Shown here in pieces: positions 21,664 through 31,079 of a stretch of 64,000 bases of DNA. Source of the DNA: Porphyridium purpureum (taxonomy: Eukaryota; Rhodophyta; Bangiophyceae; Porphyridiales; Porphyridiaceae); NCBI GenBank assembly GCA_008690995.1, contig VRMN01000009.1, positions 719,100-783,099 on the forward strand. Direction: 5' to 3'. The notes beneath the pieces are model-generated. The model was not told the DNA's origin, made no database searches, and worked only from the letters and a program-made list of their open reading frames with translations. Position 1 is the stretch's first letter, and each line of letters starts with the position of its first letter. The position numbers and the translations under genes are program-made.

Positions 21664-22720
21664 TGTCACGAACCGTGCTGGCCCAGGACACAGCGGCACA
21701 CCCAACAGCAAGCCAAGCGGCACACGCACGCACACAAGCTGGACAATCCACGCAACCAAGAGGAAACACAAGACACCCGCAGCCAACTGGACCTGCGGCA
21801 GGCAGGAAACCCGGAACCAACGACGCTCACGCACGCTGTTCACACGCAAACAGCCAAGAGCACTCACACACGGGACCGACAGAACCAACCAAGAGCAGAC
21901 ACACGGGAAAGACACAGCCAACCAAGAGCACACGCACGGAGCAGGCACAGCCAACCAAAAGCACACACACGGAAGACGCGCGTAACGGGGGAACCAGGCG
22001 TCCGCTGCCCAACCGGGATCCCGTTCGGCCACACCTTACGGTGATCCGGGACCCGGGGAGGCGTTGTGGGCAGCCGGGGTTAGCCGGAGGAGGTTGCCTC
22101 ACCTTTCGGCTTCAAACGGCCTATCACTCCTTTATCCGCCCCCGCCCACGTACCACCCCCGGATCCGCTTCCGAACAAGGACCGTCTAATGACGCCTTAC
22201 CCCAGGGCATCCGCGAACCTTCCCCGTTAAACCCCCCGCTCGCTCGCTCGCGCTGTACTCCCGCCGTACCCCCGCCGTACCCCCGCTGTACTCCCGCTGT
22301 ACCCCCGCTGTACCCCCGCTCCCTCAACAGGTACCCAAGGCCCGAACACGCTTCCTTGAATACACCTGTTTTTACTTAGATCCACCTTCACCCTTCTGTC
22401 TCCCGACCCCCCTCTCCCCTCCTTGGTTGCCGACCCGCGCGTCTTTTTATACCCATCGCGACCACTGTACCCCCGAGGTACAGTGCCTTGCTGTCGCTGA
22501 GTCTAGAACCTTCCAGAAGGTTCCAGCCACCGCCTGGCTGTACACCCATTCCATACTGGGTGGTCATCGCGCGTCTGGTCCCTAAGGGAAGGGGCCTTCA
22601 GGCCTACCACGCGCCCCCTTGTACACCTACAGTACAGTGGGTCCGGCGCGACCAGGTATCCGGCCACGGACTATGGCTATTTTTAATCATTTCCTTAACA
22701 CACGGGCTACTCCCGTGACA
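21664..22720 (-). repeat. 3' LTR of Ty3 element 2 (1057 bp)
   Basis: Forward ends are TGTCACG and CGTGACA, a 7-bp terminal inverted repeat. Contains six copies of an 11-bp C-rich unit (CCCCGCTGTAC type) near 22253-22318, a minus-strand TATA box at 22445-22451, and a perfect four-unit heat-shock element at 22506-22523. Long open frames inside (for example 21675-22379) are low-complexity shadows. Confidence 0.95.
22506..22523 (-). promoter_or_regulatory. Heat-shock element in Ty3 element 2 LTR (3' copy)
   Basis: GAACCTTCCAGAAGGTTC: four alternating GAA/TTC units with exact 2-bp gaps, the canonical HSF trimer site. It lies about 55 bp upstream (in element orientation) of the TATA box. Confidence 0.65.
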
Positions 22721-22737
22721 TCCCACCCTCTCCGCTT
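22721..22737 (-). other. Polypurine tract, Ty3 element 2
   Basis: On the minus strand the sequence AGCGGAGAGGGTGGGA abuts the 3' LTR, as expected for plus-strand priming. Confidence 0.75.
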
Positions 22738-22959
22738 CCCAATGTCAGGTATCACATGGTCCGAAGCTTCCGGAGAGTCACTTCATACTTACAGCACATG
22801 CCAATGCTTGACGCGTCCGGCATCCACGTCTCAAGCTCGATGTCGCCCGTGCACTGGCCATCGGCTTCGTGTGCCCGTCTTGGCAACGTAAGTACTCGAA
22901 GAGGACGTCCGTCCACGTGGCCCTCCACCCGGCCGGTGTGTCCGAGGTTCCGCCACTGG

Positions 22960-25900
22960 TCACGCGTCACGGTAGGCAGCCACCATCATTGGTGGCAATG
23001 CGAGCTCAGGTTCCCACGTATCCCCACGTTTACCGAGTCCTCGCCATCTAACTCTGTACTCTCGGCGTCCGCCCACAACCCGATCCCCGGCTATAGCCTC
23101 TATAGCCCAGCTGCCGTCTTCTCCTTGCAAGACTTGGGATCCACTTGCCTCAAGGAGGTCCTTGTGGGCCCGAGCAAGCCGGTTCACGTGGACCAACTTC
23201 CCGTCAGGATGGCCTTCACTGCACAGTACTGCATGAACCCCGACCATTCTCAGGATGGATAGTGGTCCTACCCACGGCTTTTTCAGCTTGCGCCCTTCTC
23301 CTGAAGGCGGCGCCCAAACGTACACCACGTCGCCCGGCTTGAAGTCATGTTCCCTGACTCGGCGATCATAGTTCTTCGTGTACCGATCCTGTGCGATCTT
23401 CGCATTCTTATTGGCAATGGCGTGACATGCAGCAAGCTTCTTCGCGAGGTCATCTGCTTGTTCAACAGCTCTGGGTCCCGCCATACTTGCCCAGTCCCGC
23501 GCCGGCTCACCATACAACAGTTCAAACGGAGACATCTTCGTGGATGCATGCCGGGCTGTATTATACGCATACACCATTACCGACAACCAGCGATCCCAGT
23601 CTTTTCCGTTCGCACACACGTATGCCGACAACATTTGACACACTGTCTGGTTAAAGCGCTCCACAACCCCGTTCGTCTGCGGATGGTATGCTGTCGTAAG
23701 CATACGTCCTACACCCAGATTTTCACACATTTTTGAAAGGATGTCGGCTACAAAGCCCGGTCCCCGGTCGGACAGCAGAGACTCTGGCGGTCCAAAATCG
23801 CACACCCAACCGTCTAGGAAAACACGTGCCAGTGTAGCCGCAGTCTCATCCTTGACTGCATGGGCACGAACCCACTTTGTGAAGGCGTCCACCATGATTA
23901 CCACTTTGCTGTGCCCGCGAGTTGTTGTCGGTGTGATACTCAGAACATCTATCGAGACAATCTCGAAACGTCTCACCGCGCGATAGACTTGCATGCGAGC
24001 CCTTCTCGGGGGCGCCTTTGTTTTCCTTGAAAAGCACTCATGGCAACAAAGAACAAACTGACGAACATCTTCCGTCCAACCGGTCCACCAGTATCGTGCA
24101 TCCGAGACCCGCTTTGCAGTCTTTTCTATTCCAAGGTGCCCTGAAAGTGGCGTGCTGGGATACACATGCAGAACGCGCTGCACCAGAGCGTTTGGTATCA
24201 CGACCCTGGACTCATCGCGAAGCATAGCCCAGATGACTCCATCCTCATCAACGGTGTACTCCGGGTACGTGTATTCGGGCTTGTCTGCTTTCAGATTCTT
24301 CAACTGTTCCTGAATGTCCGTGTCGTCTGCGTATGCAGCCACGATCTCTTCCATCGAAGGTGGTGTGTACGCATCGTTCGCTTCTGTATGCTCGCCAGTA
24401 TGAAGCAGCAGCTCTCGCACTCCGGCCGATGTGACAGGGACCATACCCCCATCGGCCCCCGAAGCTGGACCCTGAATCTCTTCCTGCAGCATTTCAGCCA
24501 ACCGAACTACCTGCTTCACTTCCTCATCCTCAACAGCATTCAGTCCAATGAGCTCGATTTCGCTCGTGTTGTTGAGAGTCTCAGACTTATTGCTCTCGCT
24601 CGCCACCCGAGCCTCTTCCCCATTCATACGTACAGCTGGACGCGAAAGCGCATCTGCCACTGTATTCGCCTTGCCCGGATGATGCTGAACCTGGAAGTCG
24701 AAGTCCTGTACCTTGAGAATCCATCGCGCAATCCGACCTTGAGGCTCCTTTTGCCTCATGAGCCAGCTCAATGCGCTGTGGTCAGTCATGAGCACGAATC
24801 GTTTGCCGTACAAGTAATGCCTGAAGTGCTCCATGGCTGCAATGGCGGCCAAGCACTCCTTCTCCGTCACGGTATAGTTCTGCTCGGCCGGTCTCAGAAG
24901 CCTCGAGTAAAATGCCACTGGACGATCGCCAGTACCCTCTCTCTGCGTCAACATTGCTCCCAAGCCAGTGCTAGAAGCGTCTGTCCACAGCGTATGCTCT
25001 GCTTCTGGGTCGTATGCAGCCAAAACCTTTCGATCTCCAGTTTCTGGATCGCTGAGTGCTTCCCGAAGCGACAGAAACGCCTGACTCTGAGGCTCACCAA
25101 ATCGTGCCTGCCAATCCGCCGAGTTCATAGGGTATTTCTTCCACTTGCTTCCTTTGGCGTTGATTTGAAGGCCCTTCATAGCATCCCTAAGAGGTCTGCA
25201 GACTTCCTCAAATCCCTCGATAAAATTGCGGAACCACCCCACGAGCCCAATGAACTGCTGCAGTTCCTTTGCATTCCTCGGCTCCTGCCATGCTCGCACA
25301 GCCTCCGTCTTCCTCTGGCTCGGCCTTATACCGTCCAGGCCGATATCATGTCCAAGAAACTCGACCCTTAAAGCCCCAAATCTGCACTTCGACAATGAGA
25401 ACACCAAGCCCGCAGCGCAGAATTGCTCCAGCACCCGCTGCAGCGCTTGCAAGTGCTCTTCAAACGTCTTTGTCCCGATTGCCAAATCATCAATGTAAAC
25501 CAATGCATTCAGGTACCTGAGCGGGCCCAGGACCGTATTTGTCAATCGCTGGAAGGTACTTGGGCTATTACAGCAACCCTGAGGTAATCGGCAGTATTGA
25601 AACAGCCCGTCCGGAGTGATAATCGCTGTCAATGGTCGGCTCTCGGGGGCCAGAGGGACCTGGAAGAAGCCATCCTTCAGATCCAGGATACTCTTGAACT
25701 TCCACGATGCAAACCAGTCGATCATCTCTCCCACGTCCGGAATGGGATATCGATCTTTGACAGTCGCATCATTAAGCGTTCGGAAGTCTGTCGTCAGACG
25801 CCAGCCGCCTTTCGGCTTCTTGACCATGACATTCTGGCTCGACACATCTGACAAACTCGGCTCCAGCACTCCTCGGGCGACCAGCCCTTGCACCATCTCG

Positions 25901-26739
25901 CGCTCAGCCTGCGTCACCGCAGGAGCCCTGCGACGTAACCTTGCCCTGGGGAGATCCTCCAAACGCTCTGGCTTGATGCGGATCGTATGCTCGACGAGGT
26001 CTGTCTTACCCAGCTCCGGCCGGAAGAGAACCCAAAACTTCTTCAAGAGCCCCTTCATCTCCCTGCTTTGCGCTTCATCCAAATGCTCAAAGATCTTGGC
26101 TTCAATGGTAGAACAAACAGCCTCGTTGTGACCTGCATACTTTTCTTCGAGGGCCTGGATTCGCTTCTTCACTTCTGCTCCATCAGCAATATAGTGCACC
26201 GCCTCCAACTGCACCGTGGGTTTGGCTTCCTCATACATCGATCCCAGGATCCTGTGTCTTTCCAGGCATGTATGACACACGGCTTCCTGTGTACTGGAAA
26301 CGTCTCGGTTGACAAAAGTAATCCATCCGCCCGAGCGTAGGCCCAGACCCTTTCCCGGGATCAAGCAACTGACATGCTTGGCAAGAAAACGCATTCCCAG
26401 TATGAGATCAGGTCCGAGGTTCCTCATAATCCGGACGCTTTCCTCCGACTGAATTCCCTCACCAACCCAAATTGTGGCAACGCTCTCCTCGGCCTCCCCC
26501 AACACCTCATTGGTTGGACCCAATGCCTGTGTGTGGGTCTTTCTACGAAGAAGCCCAAGACGGTCAGCCAAATCGTCGTTCATCCACGTGGATAAAGCCC
26601 CCGTATCAACCAGCGCAGTAGTCCGAACCTTCAGGACTCCCCATTCAGCCTGTACGTCTATCCATGGATACGAGCCCAGTGGGACTGCCTCCGACAATTC
26701 TTCAGATTCCGGGGGGCCTTCGCATCCCCCCGCTACTCG
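22960..26739 (-). CDS. Pol polyprotein with chromodomain, Ty3 element 2
   Basis: Reached from gag by -1 frameshifting at 26739-26745, giving about 1259 pol residues. There is no ATG at the start; the first listed residue at 26697 is a TTG codon. Protease: ALVDTGALSTWM. RT: KPKGGWRLTTDFRTLNDATV, LDLKDGFFQVPL, PQGCCNSPSTFQR and YIDDLAIG. RNase H: TLWTDASSTGLGAMLTQREG and TDHSALSWL. Integrase: GHLGIEKTAKR with CCHECF, then IDVLSITP, LLSDRGPGFVAD and AYHPQTNGVVERFNQT. The last 50 residues form a chromodomain (EAIAGDRVVGGRREYRVRWR, GDTWEPELAL), which in chromoviruses reads histone marks and biases insertion. All catalytic motifs are intact. Confidence 0.94.
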   Translation of the reverse strand, partial: RVAGGCEGPPESEELSEAVPLGSYPWIDVQAEWGVLKVRTTALVDTGALSTWMNDDLADRLGLLRRKTHTQALGPTNEVLGEAEESVATIWVGEGIQSEESVRIMRNLGPDLILGMRFLAKHVSCLIPGKGLGLRSGGWITFVNRDVSSTQEAVCHTCLERHRILGSMYEEAKPTVQLEAVHYIADGAEVKKRIQALEEKYAGHNEAVCSTIEAKIFEHLDEAQSREMKGLLKKFWVLFRPELGKTDLVEHTIRIKPERLEDLPRARLRRRAPAVTQAEREMVQGLVARGVLEPSLSDVSSQNVMVKKPKGGWRLTTDFRTLNDATVKDRYPIPDVGEMIDWFASWKFKSILDLKDGFFQVPLAPESRPLTAIITPDGLFQYCRLPQGCCNSPSTFQRLTNTVLGPLRYLNALVYIDDLAIGTKTFEEHLQALQRVLEQFCAAGLVFSLSKCRFGALRVEFLGHDIGLDGIRPSQRKTEAVRAWQEPRNAKELQQFIGLVGWFRNFIEGFEEVCRPLRDAMKGLQINAKGSKWKKYPMNSADWQARFGEPQSQAFLSLREALSDPETGDRKVLAAYDPEAEHTLWTDASSTGLGAMLTQREGTGDRPVAFYSRLLRPAEQNYTVTEKECLAAIAAMEHFRHYLYGKRFVLMTDHSALSWLMRQKEPQGRIARWILKVQDFDFQVQHHPGKANTVADALSRPAVRMNGEEARVASESNKSETLNNTSEIELIGLNAVEDEEVKQVVRLAEMLQEEIQGPASGADGGMVPVTSAGVRELLLHTGEHTEANDAYTPPSMEEIVAAYADDTDIQEQLKNLKADKPEYTYPEYTVDEDGVIWAMLRDESRVVIPNALVQRVLHVYPSTPLSGHLGIEKTAKRVSDARYWWTGWTEDVRQFVLCCHECFSRKTKAPPRRARMQVYRAVRRFEIVSIDVLSITPTTTRGHSKVVIMVDAFTKWVRAHAVKDETAATLARVFLDGWVCDFGPPESLLSDRGPGFVADILSKMCENLGVGRMLTTAYHPQTNGVVERFNQTVCQMLSAYVCANGKDWDRWLSVMVYAYNTARHASTKMSPFELLYGEPARDWASMAGPRAVEQADDLAKKLAACHAIANKNAKIAQDRYTKNYDRRVREHDFKPGDVVYVWAPPSGEGRKLKKPWVGPLSILRMVGVHAVLCSEGHPDGKLVHVNRLARAHKDLLEASGSQVLQGEDGSWAIEAIAGDRVVGGRREYRVRWRGLGKRGDTWEPELALPPMMVAAYRDA
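26710..26732 (-). promoter_or_regulatory. Frameshift-stimulating stem-loop
   Basis: On the minus strand CGGGGGG (26732-26726) pairs with CCCCCCG (26716-26710) around a 9-base loop, a 7-bp all-GC stem. It starts 6 bases after the slippery heptamer, the classic spacing for -1 frameshifting. Confidence 0.75.
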
Positions 26740-27674
26740 TTTTTTGTCTGGCGTTCTTCGGTCCTCTGCCTCTTATTTTTCTCCCACTTTGGGCACTCCA
26801 TGCGAACGTGGCCCCGCTCCTGGCACTCCCAGCACTTGACCAGTCGCTTGCGAGGATTCAACCCATGGAGCCCAGCTTCATCAAAGTTACCCAAATGGTG
26901 CACGCGCTCGGGCTTCCTCACTGCCCTTACACCGTACTGCGAGCCAAGCGCACCAAAGGTTCCATACTGACCAGCCTCCTCCAACAGAGCAGTCTTCATC
27001 AAGGTCCAGTTCCCCTGTATGCCGTACGTCCTGGCCTGACGACGCAGCTCGGAGTTTTTCGGAAGCGCCAACGTAAGTGCCTCAATCTTGCGAGTGTCAG
27101 ATTCTCCCAGAGCCGTGCAGCGATCCTCCAGAACCTCCACGAATTTCTTCAGGTCCTGGCCAATAACATACTCAACATCGTGATGCTCTGCACGAAGGGC
27201 GCGCTCGTGCTCCTTGTTGTAGAAGTAAGCAGCCACTGCCGCCCATGCCTCTTGTGCTGTTGCACCGTGCAACTCCGACAGGACCTCGTAGCATTTCCTC
27301 AGCCCCACCCCGCGGAAAACTGCATCAATCGAGGATACATGTTGGTCTGGATCCTCTCCCATGTCACGCAGGCGATTGAACCAGACCATCTTGGCGGTCA
27401 GAAAAAGTGGATCACCGGCCTTCTCAATCTGCACGCCCGCGTCACAAATAGCCTGGCCCAGTTGAGAACGAATCTTGCCGCGCACAATGGCGGGGACACC
27501 CTCTTCCTTCTGCTGAACACTCACAACCCCATGACTTCCTATCTCGTCACCACGAGCCGTGGGCATTGTCGGCTCTGGTGCCAGCGCGCCAGCCTGTGCA
27601 CGTTCCAGCTCGCTCGAGGACGCGTGCTCTCGCGCATCGTCTGAGCCCATCGTCGTCTTCCTGCCACGCACCAT
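26733..27674 (-). CDS. Gag polyprotein, Ty3 element 2
   Basis: The first ATG of the frame is at 27674 (upstream codons begin with TTG). The protein of about 313 aa is the element's capsid: a helical gag core (FLTAKMVWFNRLRDMGEDPD, ATAQEAWAAVAAYFYNKEHE), then a CCHC zinc knuckle CWECQERGHVRMEC near the C-terminus and a basic tail KRQRTEERQTKNE. It ends at TAG 26733-26735, one codon beyond the slippery site. No disruptions are visible. Confidence 0.88.
   Translation of the reverse strand: MVRGRKTTMGSDDAREHASSSELERAQAGALAPEPTMPTARGDEIGSHGVVSVQQKEEGVPAIVRGKIRSQLGQAICDAGVQIEKAGDPLFLTAKMVWFNRLRDMGEDPDQHVSSIDAVFRGVGLRKCYEVLSELHGATAQEAWAAVAAYFYNKEHERALRAEHHDVEYVIGQDLKKFVEVLEDRCTALGESDTRKIEALTLALPKNSELRRQARTYGIQGNWTLMKTALLEEAGQYGTFGALGSQYGVRAVRKPERVHHLGNFDEAGLHGLNPRKRLVKCWECQERGHVRMECPKWEKNKRQRTEERQTKNE
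26739..26745 (-). promoter_or_regulatory. Programmed -1 frameshift site, gag to pol
   Basis: A AAA AAC in zero frame (codons ACA AAA AAC GAG TAG). The gag stop follows after one codon, a 6-base spacer, then a 7-bp GC stem. Pol lies in the -1 frame. Confidence 0.85.
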
Positions 27675-27837
27675 CTTTGCGACTTCGTTCCTGCTCTGAA
27701 TCCTCTCTCGCAATCCTTCACTCGGTGACCGTACGTATCAGAATGTGGACACAAGTTTGTCCAAGATCAAGACCGATCTCACGTCCACACCCCACCCTCT
27801 CTCGCACCAACGTCAGATGCCACGCAATCCTGGAAGA

Positions 27838-27853
27838 TAATTTCCGGAAATTA
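27838..27853. other. 16-bp perfect palindrome in place of the primer-binding site
   Basis: TAATTTCCGGAAATTA lies directly inside the 5' LTR of Ty3 element 2, exactly where a tRNA-complementary TGG... site is expected. No convincing tRNA site is seen in the next 20 bases. Confidence 0.7.
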
Positions 27854-28911
27854 TGTCACGAACCGTGCTGGCCCAGGACACAGCGGCACACCCAACAGCA
27901 AGCCAAGCGGCACACGCACGCACACAAGCTGGACAATCCACGCAACCAAGAGGAAACACAAGACACCCGCAGCCAACTGGACCTGCGGCAGGCAGGAAAC
28001 CCGGAACCAACGACGCTCACGCACGCTGTTCACACGCAAACAGCCAAGAGCACTCACACACGGGACCGACAGAACCAACCAAGAGCAGACACACGGGAAA
28101 GACACAGCCAACCAAGAGCACACGCACGGAGCAGGCACAGCCAACCAAAAGCACACACACGGAAGACGCGCGTAACGGGGGAACCAGGCGTCCGCTGCCC
28201 AACCGGGATCCCGTTCGGCCACACCTTACGGTGATCCGGGACCCGGGGAGGCGTTGTGGGCAGCCGGGGTTAGCCGGAGGAGGTTGCCTCACCTTTCGGC
28301 TTCAAACGGCCTATCACTCCTTTATCCGCCCCCGCCCACGTACCACCCCCGGATCCGCTTCCGAACAAGGACCGTCTAATGACGCCTTACCCCAGGGCAT
28401 CCGCGAACCTTCCCCGTTAAACCCCCCGCTCGCTCGCTCGCGCTGTACTCCCGCCGTACCCCCGCCGTACCCCCGCTGTACTCCCGCTGTACCCCCGCTG
28501 TACCCCCGCTCCCTCAACAGGTACCCAAGGCCCGAACACGCTTCCTTGAATACACCTGTTTTTACTTAGATCCACCTTCACCCTTCTGTCTCCCGACCCC
28601 CCTCTCCCCTCCTTGGTTGCCGACCCGCGCGTCTTTTTATACCCATCGCGACCACTGTACCCCCGAGGTACAGTGCCTTGCTGTCGCTGAGTCTAGAACC
28701 TTCCAGAAGGTTCCAGCCACCGCCTGGCTGTACACCCATTCCATACTGGGTGGTCATCGCGCGTCTGGTCCCTAAGGGAAGGGGCCTTCAGGCCTACCAC
28801 GCGCCCCCTTGTACACCTACAGTACAGTGGGTCCGGCGCGACCAGGTATCCGGCCACGGACTATGGCTATTTTTTAATCATTTCCTTAACACACGGGCTA
28901 CTCCCGTGACA
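27854..28911 (-). repeat. 5' LTR of Ty3 element 2 (1058 bp)
   Basis: Virtually identical to 21664-22720, offset by 6190 bases, with one extra T near 28875. HSE at 28696-28713 and TATA at 28635-28641 (element orientation: minus). In that orientation the LTR opens with a CACGGG...CCCGTG hairpin. Confidence 0.95.
28696..28713 (-). promoter_or_regulatory. Heat-shock element in Ty3 element 2 LTR (5' copy, promoter)
   Basis: Same four-unit GAA/TTC array as at 22506-22523. In this copy it would drive transcription of the element. Confidence 0.65.
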
Positions 28912-28915
28912 AGTC
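28912..28915. other. Right copy of 4-bp target-site duplication (AGTC)
   Basis: Partner of 21660-21663. Confidence 0.9.
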
Positions 28916-29833
28916 AACTGCGGCCACAATTCCGCTCTCTGGGTCGCTGCGGATCTCGACAACTTTTGCACCGAAGCTTTTCAAGCTAGCGAACTGCTTA
29001 TGCAACGCCTCGTGCAGATGATGAGCGCTCTTGCTTGTGACACGATCCAGCAATATATATTGCATGGGCTTACACACGCTCACAACGAACAGATAGCCGT
29101 CTACAAACATTAAGTCTGTGCGCAGTGATATTTCGCGACTCATCCGTGCTTGACAGGACTCCTGCTCGATCGGGCTTTTGTGGCCGGTGGCTCGTCCTTT
29201 TAGAACCGGTACCGCGGGGCCCCAGATTGTCTCCGCGCGATCTACGTCACGCGCGCTCACCTCGCAATTCATTATGCCGCCATTTCTCAGTGCGTCTCTC
29301 AAGTTTTTGAGTGACGGATATGCCATCCTGCGCGCCAAATCGCGCGCCGCTTTTGCGCTTGCCACCTGTCTCGGCGAAAAATCGTTTTCTCGTTCCGCAG
29401 CTGTTCCTTCGAGCAGCAGTGTTTTGCCTATGGTGATTGGGAGTGTGGTAGTGTAGATGTGGTCTGCGCGCGGACGGAACGTAAAGATGCTTTTATCGTA
29501 ATAGAGTCTAAATGTATTAGACCTATCATGAAAGAGCACTTTATGCCCGTCAGCACGCAACCGTCCCAGGCTGAGTACGTTTCCGCAGACCTTGCGCGAA
29601 AGGTAGACAGTGCCAAACGCACTGTCCCCAATACATGCGATGCGCACTGGCTTTGCCGAATTGATGCCGTTCAACAATAGCGTTCTCGCTGCGCGCCTCG
29701 TGTTTTTCACGAGGTCACGGTCGCGAAAGACGTGGTCGCTGGAGCAACTGTCAATCCCGATTTCTCCTACTGCAAACGTCTCACCTGTGCAGACAGTCGC
29801 GCGGTGCTGCTTTGGCAGCAACGCGCCGCGCCG
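28912..29833 (-). pseudogene. Copia element 1 pol, 5' part (protease and integrase start)
   Basis: Reads in the same frame as gag but after a TGA (29834-29836). It begins RRGALLPKQHRATVCTGETF and contains the protease-like core EIGIDSCSSDHVF. The integrase zinc region (LKNLRDALRNGGIMNCEVSA) and the first part of the integrase core follow (TDLMFVDGYLFVVSVCKPMQ, RSDPESGIVAAVD), and the frame is cut there by the LTR of Ty3 element 2. The matching half is at 19269-21663. Comparison with copia element 2 (NLMFLEGYTFVITVVKPMHF, DPESGLLAIVEE) confirms the alignment. Confidence 0.85.
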
Positions 29834-31012
29834 TCAAATGTCGCTCCCCGACTCACTTCCACCTGTCGCCTCATCGTCGTCTACGGCCACCATCGTAGTG
29901 CTGCGCTCTTTCTTCTTTGCCCTCAGGGCTTTCTTCATCTCTTCAACTTCCTGGCGAAGAGTGACCACCACGTTTGGTTCAGTGCAGTCCGATTTGAAGT
30001 GGCCCATCCTCTGCCAATTGTAGCAGCGCACCCGACTCACATCCACCTTGCGCTTCACGGCCTTGCTCCCGGAATGAGGTTCATCCTCATCGTTGCTTTC
30101 GTCTTCTTCACGTCCTGCCACAAAAGTTGTACCGACCCGTGGGACCGCTCCAACTGGAACGACTTTATAGTTTGAAACTGCTCGCACAATCTCATTCACT
30201 GTGTCCAGTACCGCGCCCGTGTTTTGCAGGTGCACTATGGTGTTTCTGTGCGCACCCGATATCTCGAGCTTGCGTGCGAAGTCGGCAGCCAGCCTCTTCG
30301 CGTCTCCTGTGTGCTCGCCAACGGCATCCATGGCTCGCACTGTCGCGTCGAACCTGGCTCGAAAATGCACGAGCGACTCACCCGGTTCCATTGCCAGCTT
30401 GTGGAACATTTCCGCCGCATACAGCTGATTCTGAACAGCGCTGTCAGATCCGAGCGTCATGTGCACTGCAAGCACCTGCTTGGCGAGCTCCAGGGGATCG
30501 TTGGCAGAAGCTGCCAGCTCATCGAATGAGCCCATGCGCTTCAGTGCGTCTACAGACGCTTCACTCAGCTGCCCCACGATCACGGCAAACACCTTCGGTT
30601 TGGCCTCTTCGAGCTCCCGGACTTTCTTATGGTAGCTCTGCATGACTATGCGCACGTTCTCGGCCTTGACGAGAGCTGCGACATCTTGAGGGAGGCCCGA
30701 CAATTCTGCCGCTGCGAATGCCTCTGCAGATGGAGGATTTGCTGTTGGGTATTCCATTCCATGCTCACTCAGATCGAAGATACGTCCAACTTCTCCAAAG
30801 TGGAGCCTGACGTAGTTCCCCAACTCTTTGAACCAAGCGACCACAGAGTAGGCGGGGGTGGATCCGCGCGCCGTGTACTTTAACAACGGCAGTTCCGCCA
30901 TCGCCCCCTTCTCCCGAGCGGTGGTCAGGTGGTGCCCTTTTCCGCGGCCACGCGATCCTCCTCGCGCCGCCGCTCCCCTGGCTCCTCCCGCTGCACCGCC
31001 TCTCGTTGACAT
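29834..31012 (-). CDS. Gag, copia element 1
   Basis: The ATG at 31012 starts MSTRGGAAGGARGAAARGGS, a basic Gly/Arg-rich leader; the open frame upstream to 31084 lacks an ATG. About 392 residues follow, with a helical copia-type gag core (SEASVDALKRMGSFDELAAS, MEPGESLVHFRARFDATVRA) and a CCHC-like knuckle CYNWQRMGHFKSDC. In the knuckle the second Cys is replaced by Trp-Gln context (normal form CxxC), so zinc binding may be lost. It ends at TGA 29834-29836 and pol resumes in the same frame. Confidence 0.8.
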   Translation of the reverse strand: MSTRGGAAGGARGAAARGGSRGRGKGHHLTTAREKGAMAELPLLKYTARGSTPAYSVVAWFKELGNYVRLHFGEVGRIFDLSEHGMEYPTANPPSAEAFAAAELSGLPQDVAALVKAENVRIVMQSYHKKVRELEEAKPKVFAVIVGQLSEASVDALKRMGSFDELAASANDPLELAKQVLAVHMTLGSDSAVQNQLYAAEMFHKLAMEPGESLVHFRARFDATVRAMDAVGEHTGDAKRLAADFARKLEISGAHRNTIVHLQNTGAVLDTVNEIVRAVSNYKVVPVGAVPRVGTTFVAGREEDESNDEDEPHSGSKAVKRKVDVSRVRCYNWQRMGHFKSDCTEPNVVVTLRQEVEEMKKALRAKKKERSTTMVAVDDDEATGGSESGSDI

Positions 31013-31079
31013 GGTAATACGTTTATGTTCGGAAACCTCGCTCCGCTGATGGACAACCTCCAATCCAACGACCAAGTTT

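Larger units (their letters stand above)
21664..28911 (-). mobile_element. Ty3/gypsy chromovirus-like element 2, very recent insertion
   Basis: A 7.25-kb minus-strand element with LTRs of 1057 and 1058 bp. By eye the LTRs differ only by one T in a T-run (22681 region versus 28871 region). It encodes gag with a zinc knuckle, and pol with protease, RT, RNase H, integrase and a C-terminal chromodomain. A 4-bp duplication AGTC flanks it. It disrupts copia element 1. Frames are intact, so it may be active. Confidence 0.95.

Noticed and set aside
21675-22379. 234-238-codon open frames duplicated at 21675 and 27853
   Set aside because: They lie wholly inside the Ty3 element 2 LTRs, are low-complexity Thr/Ala/Pro/Arg, and are open because of GC-rich composition.
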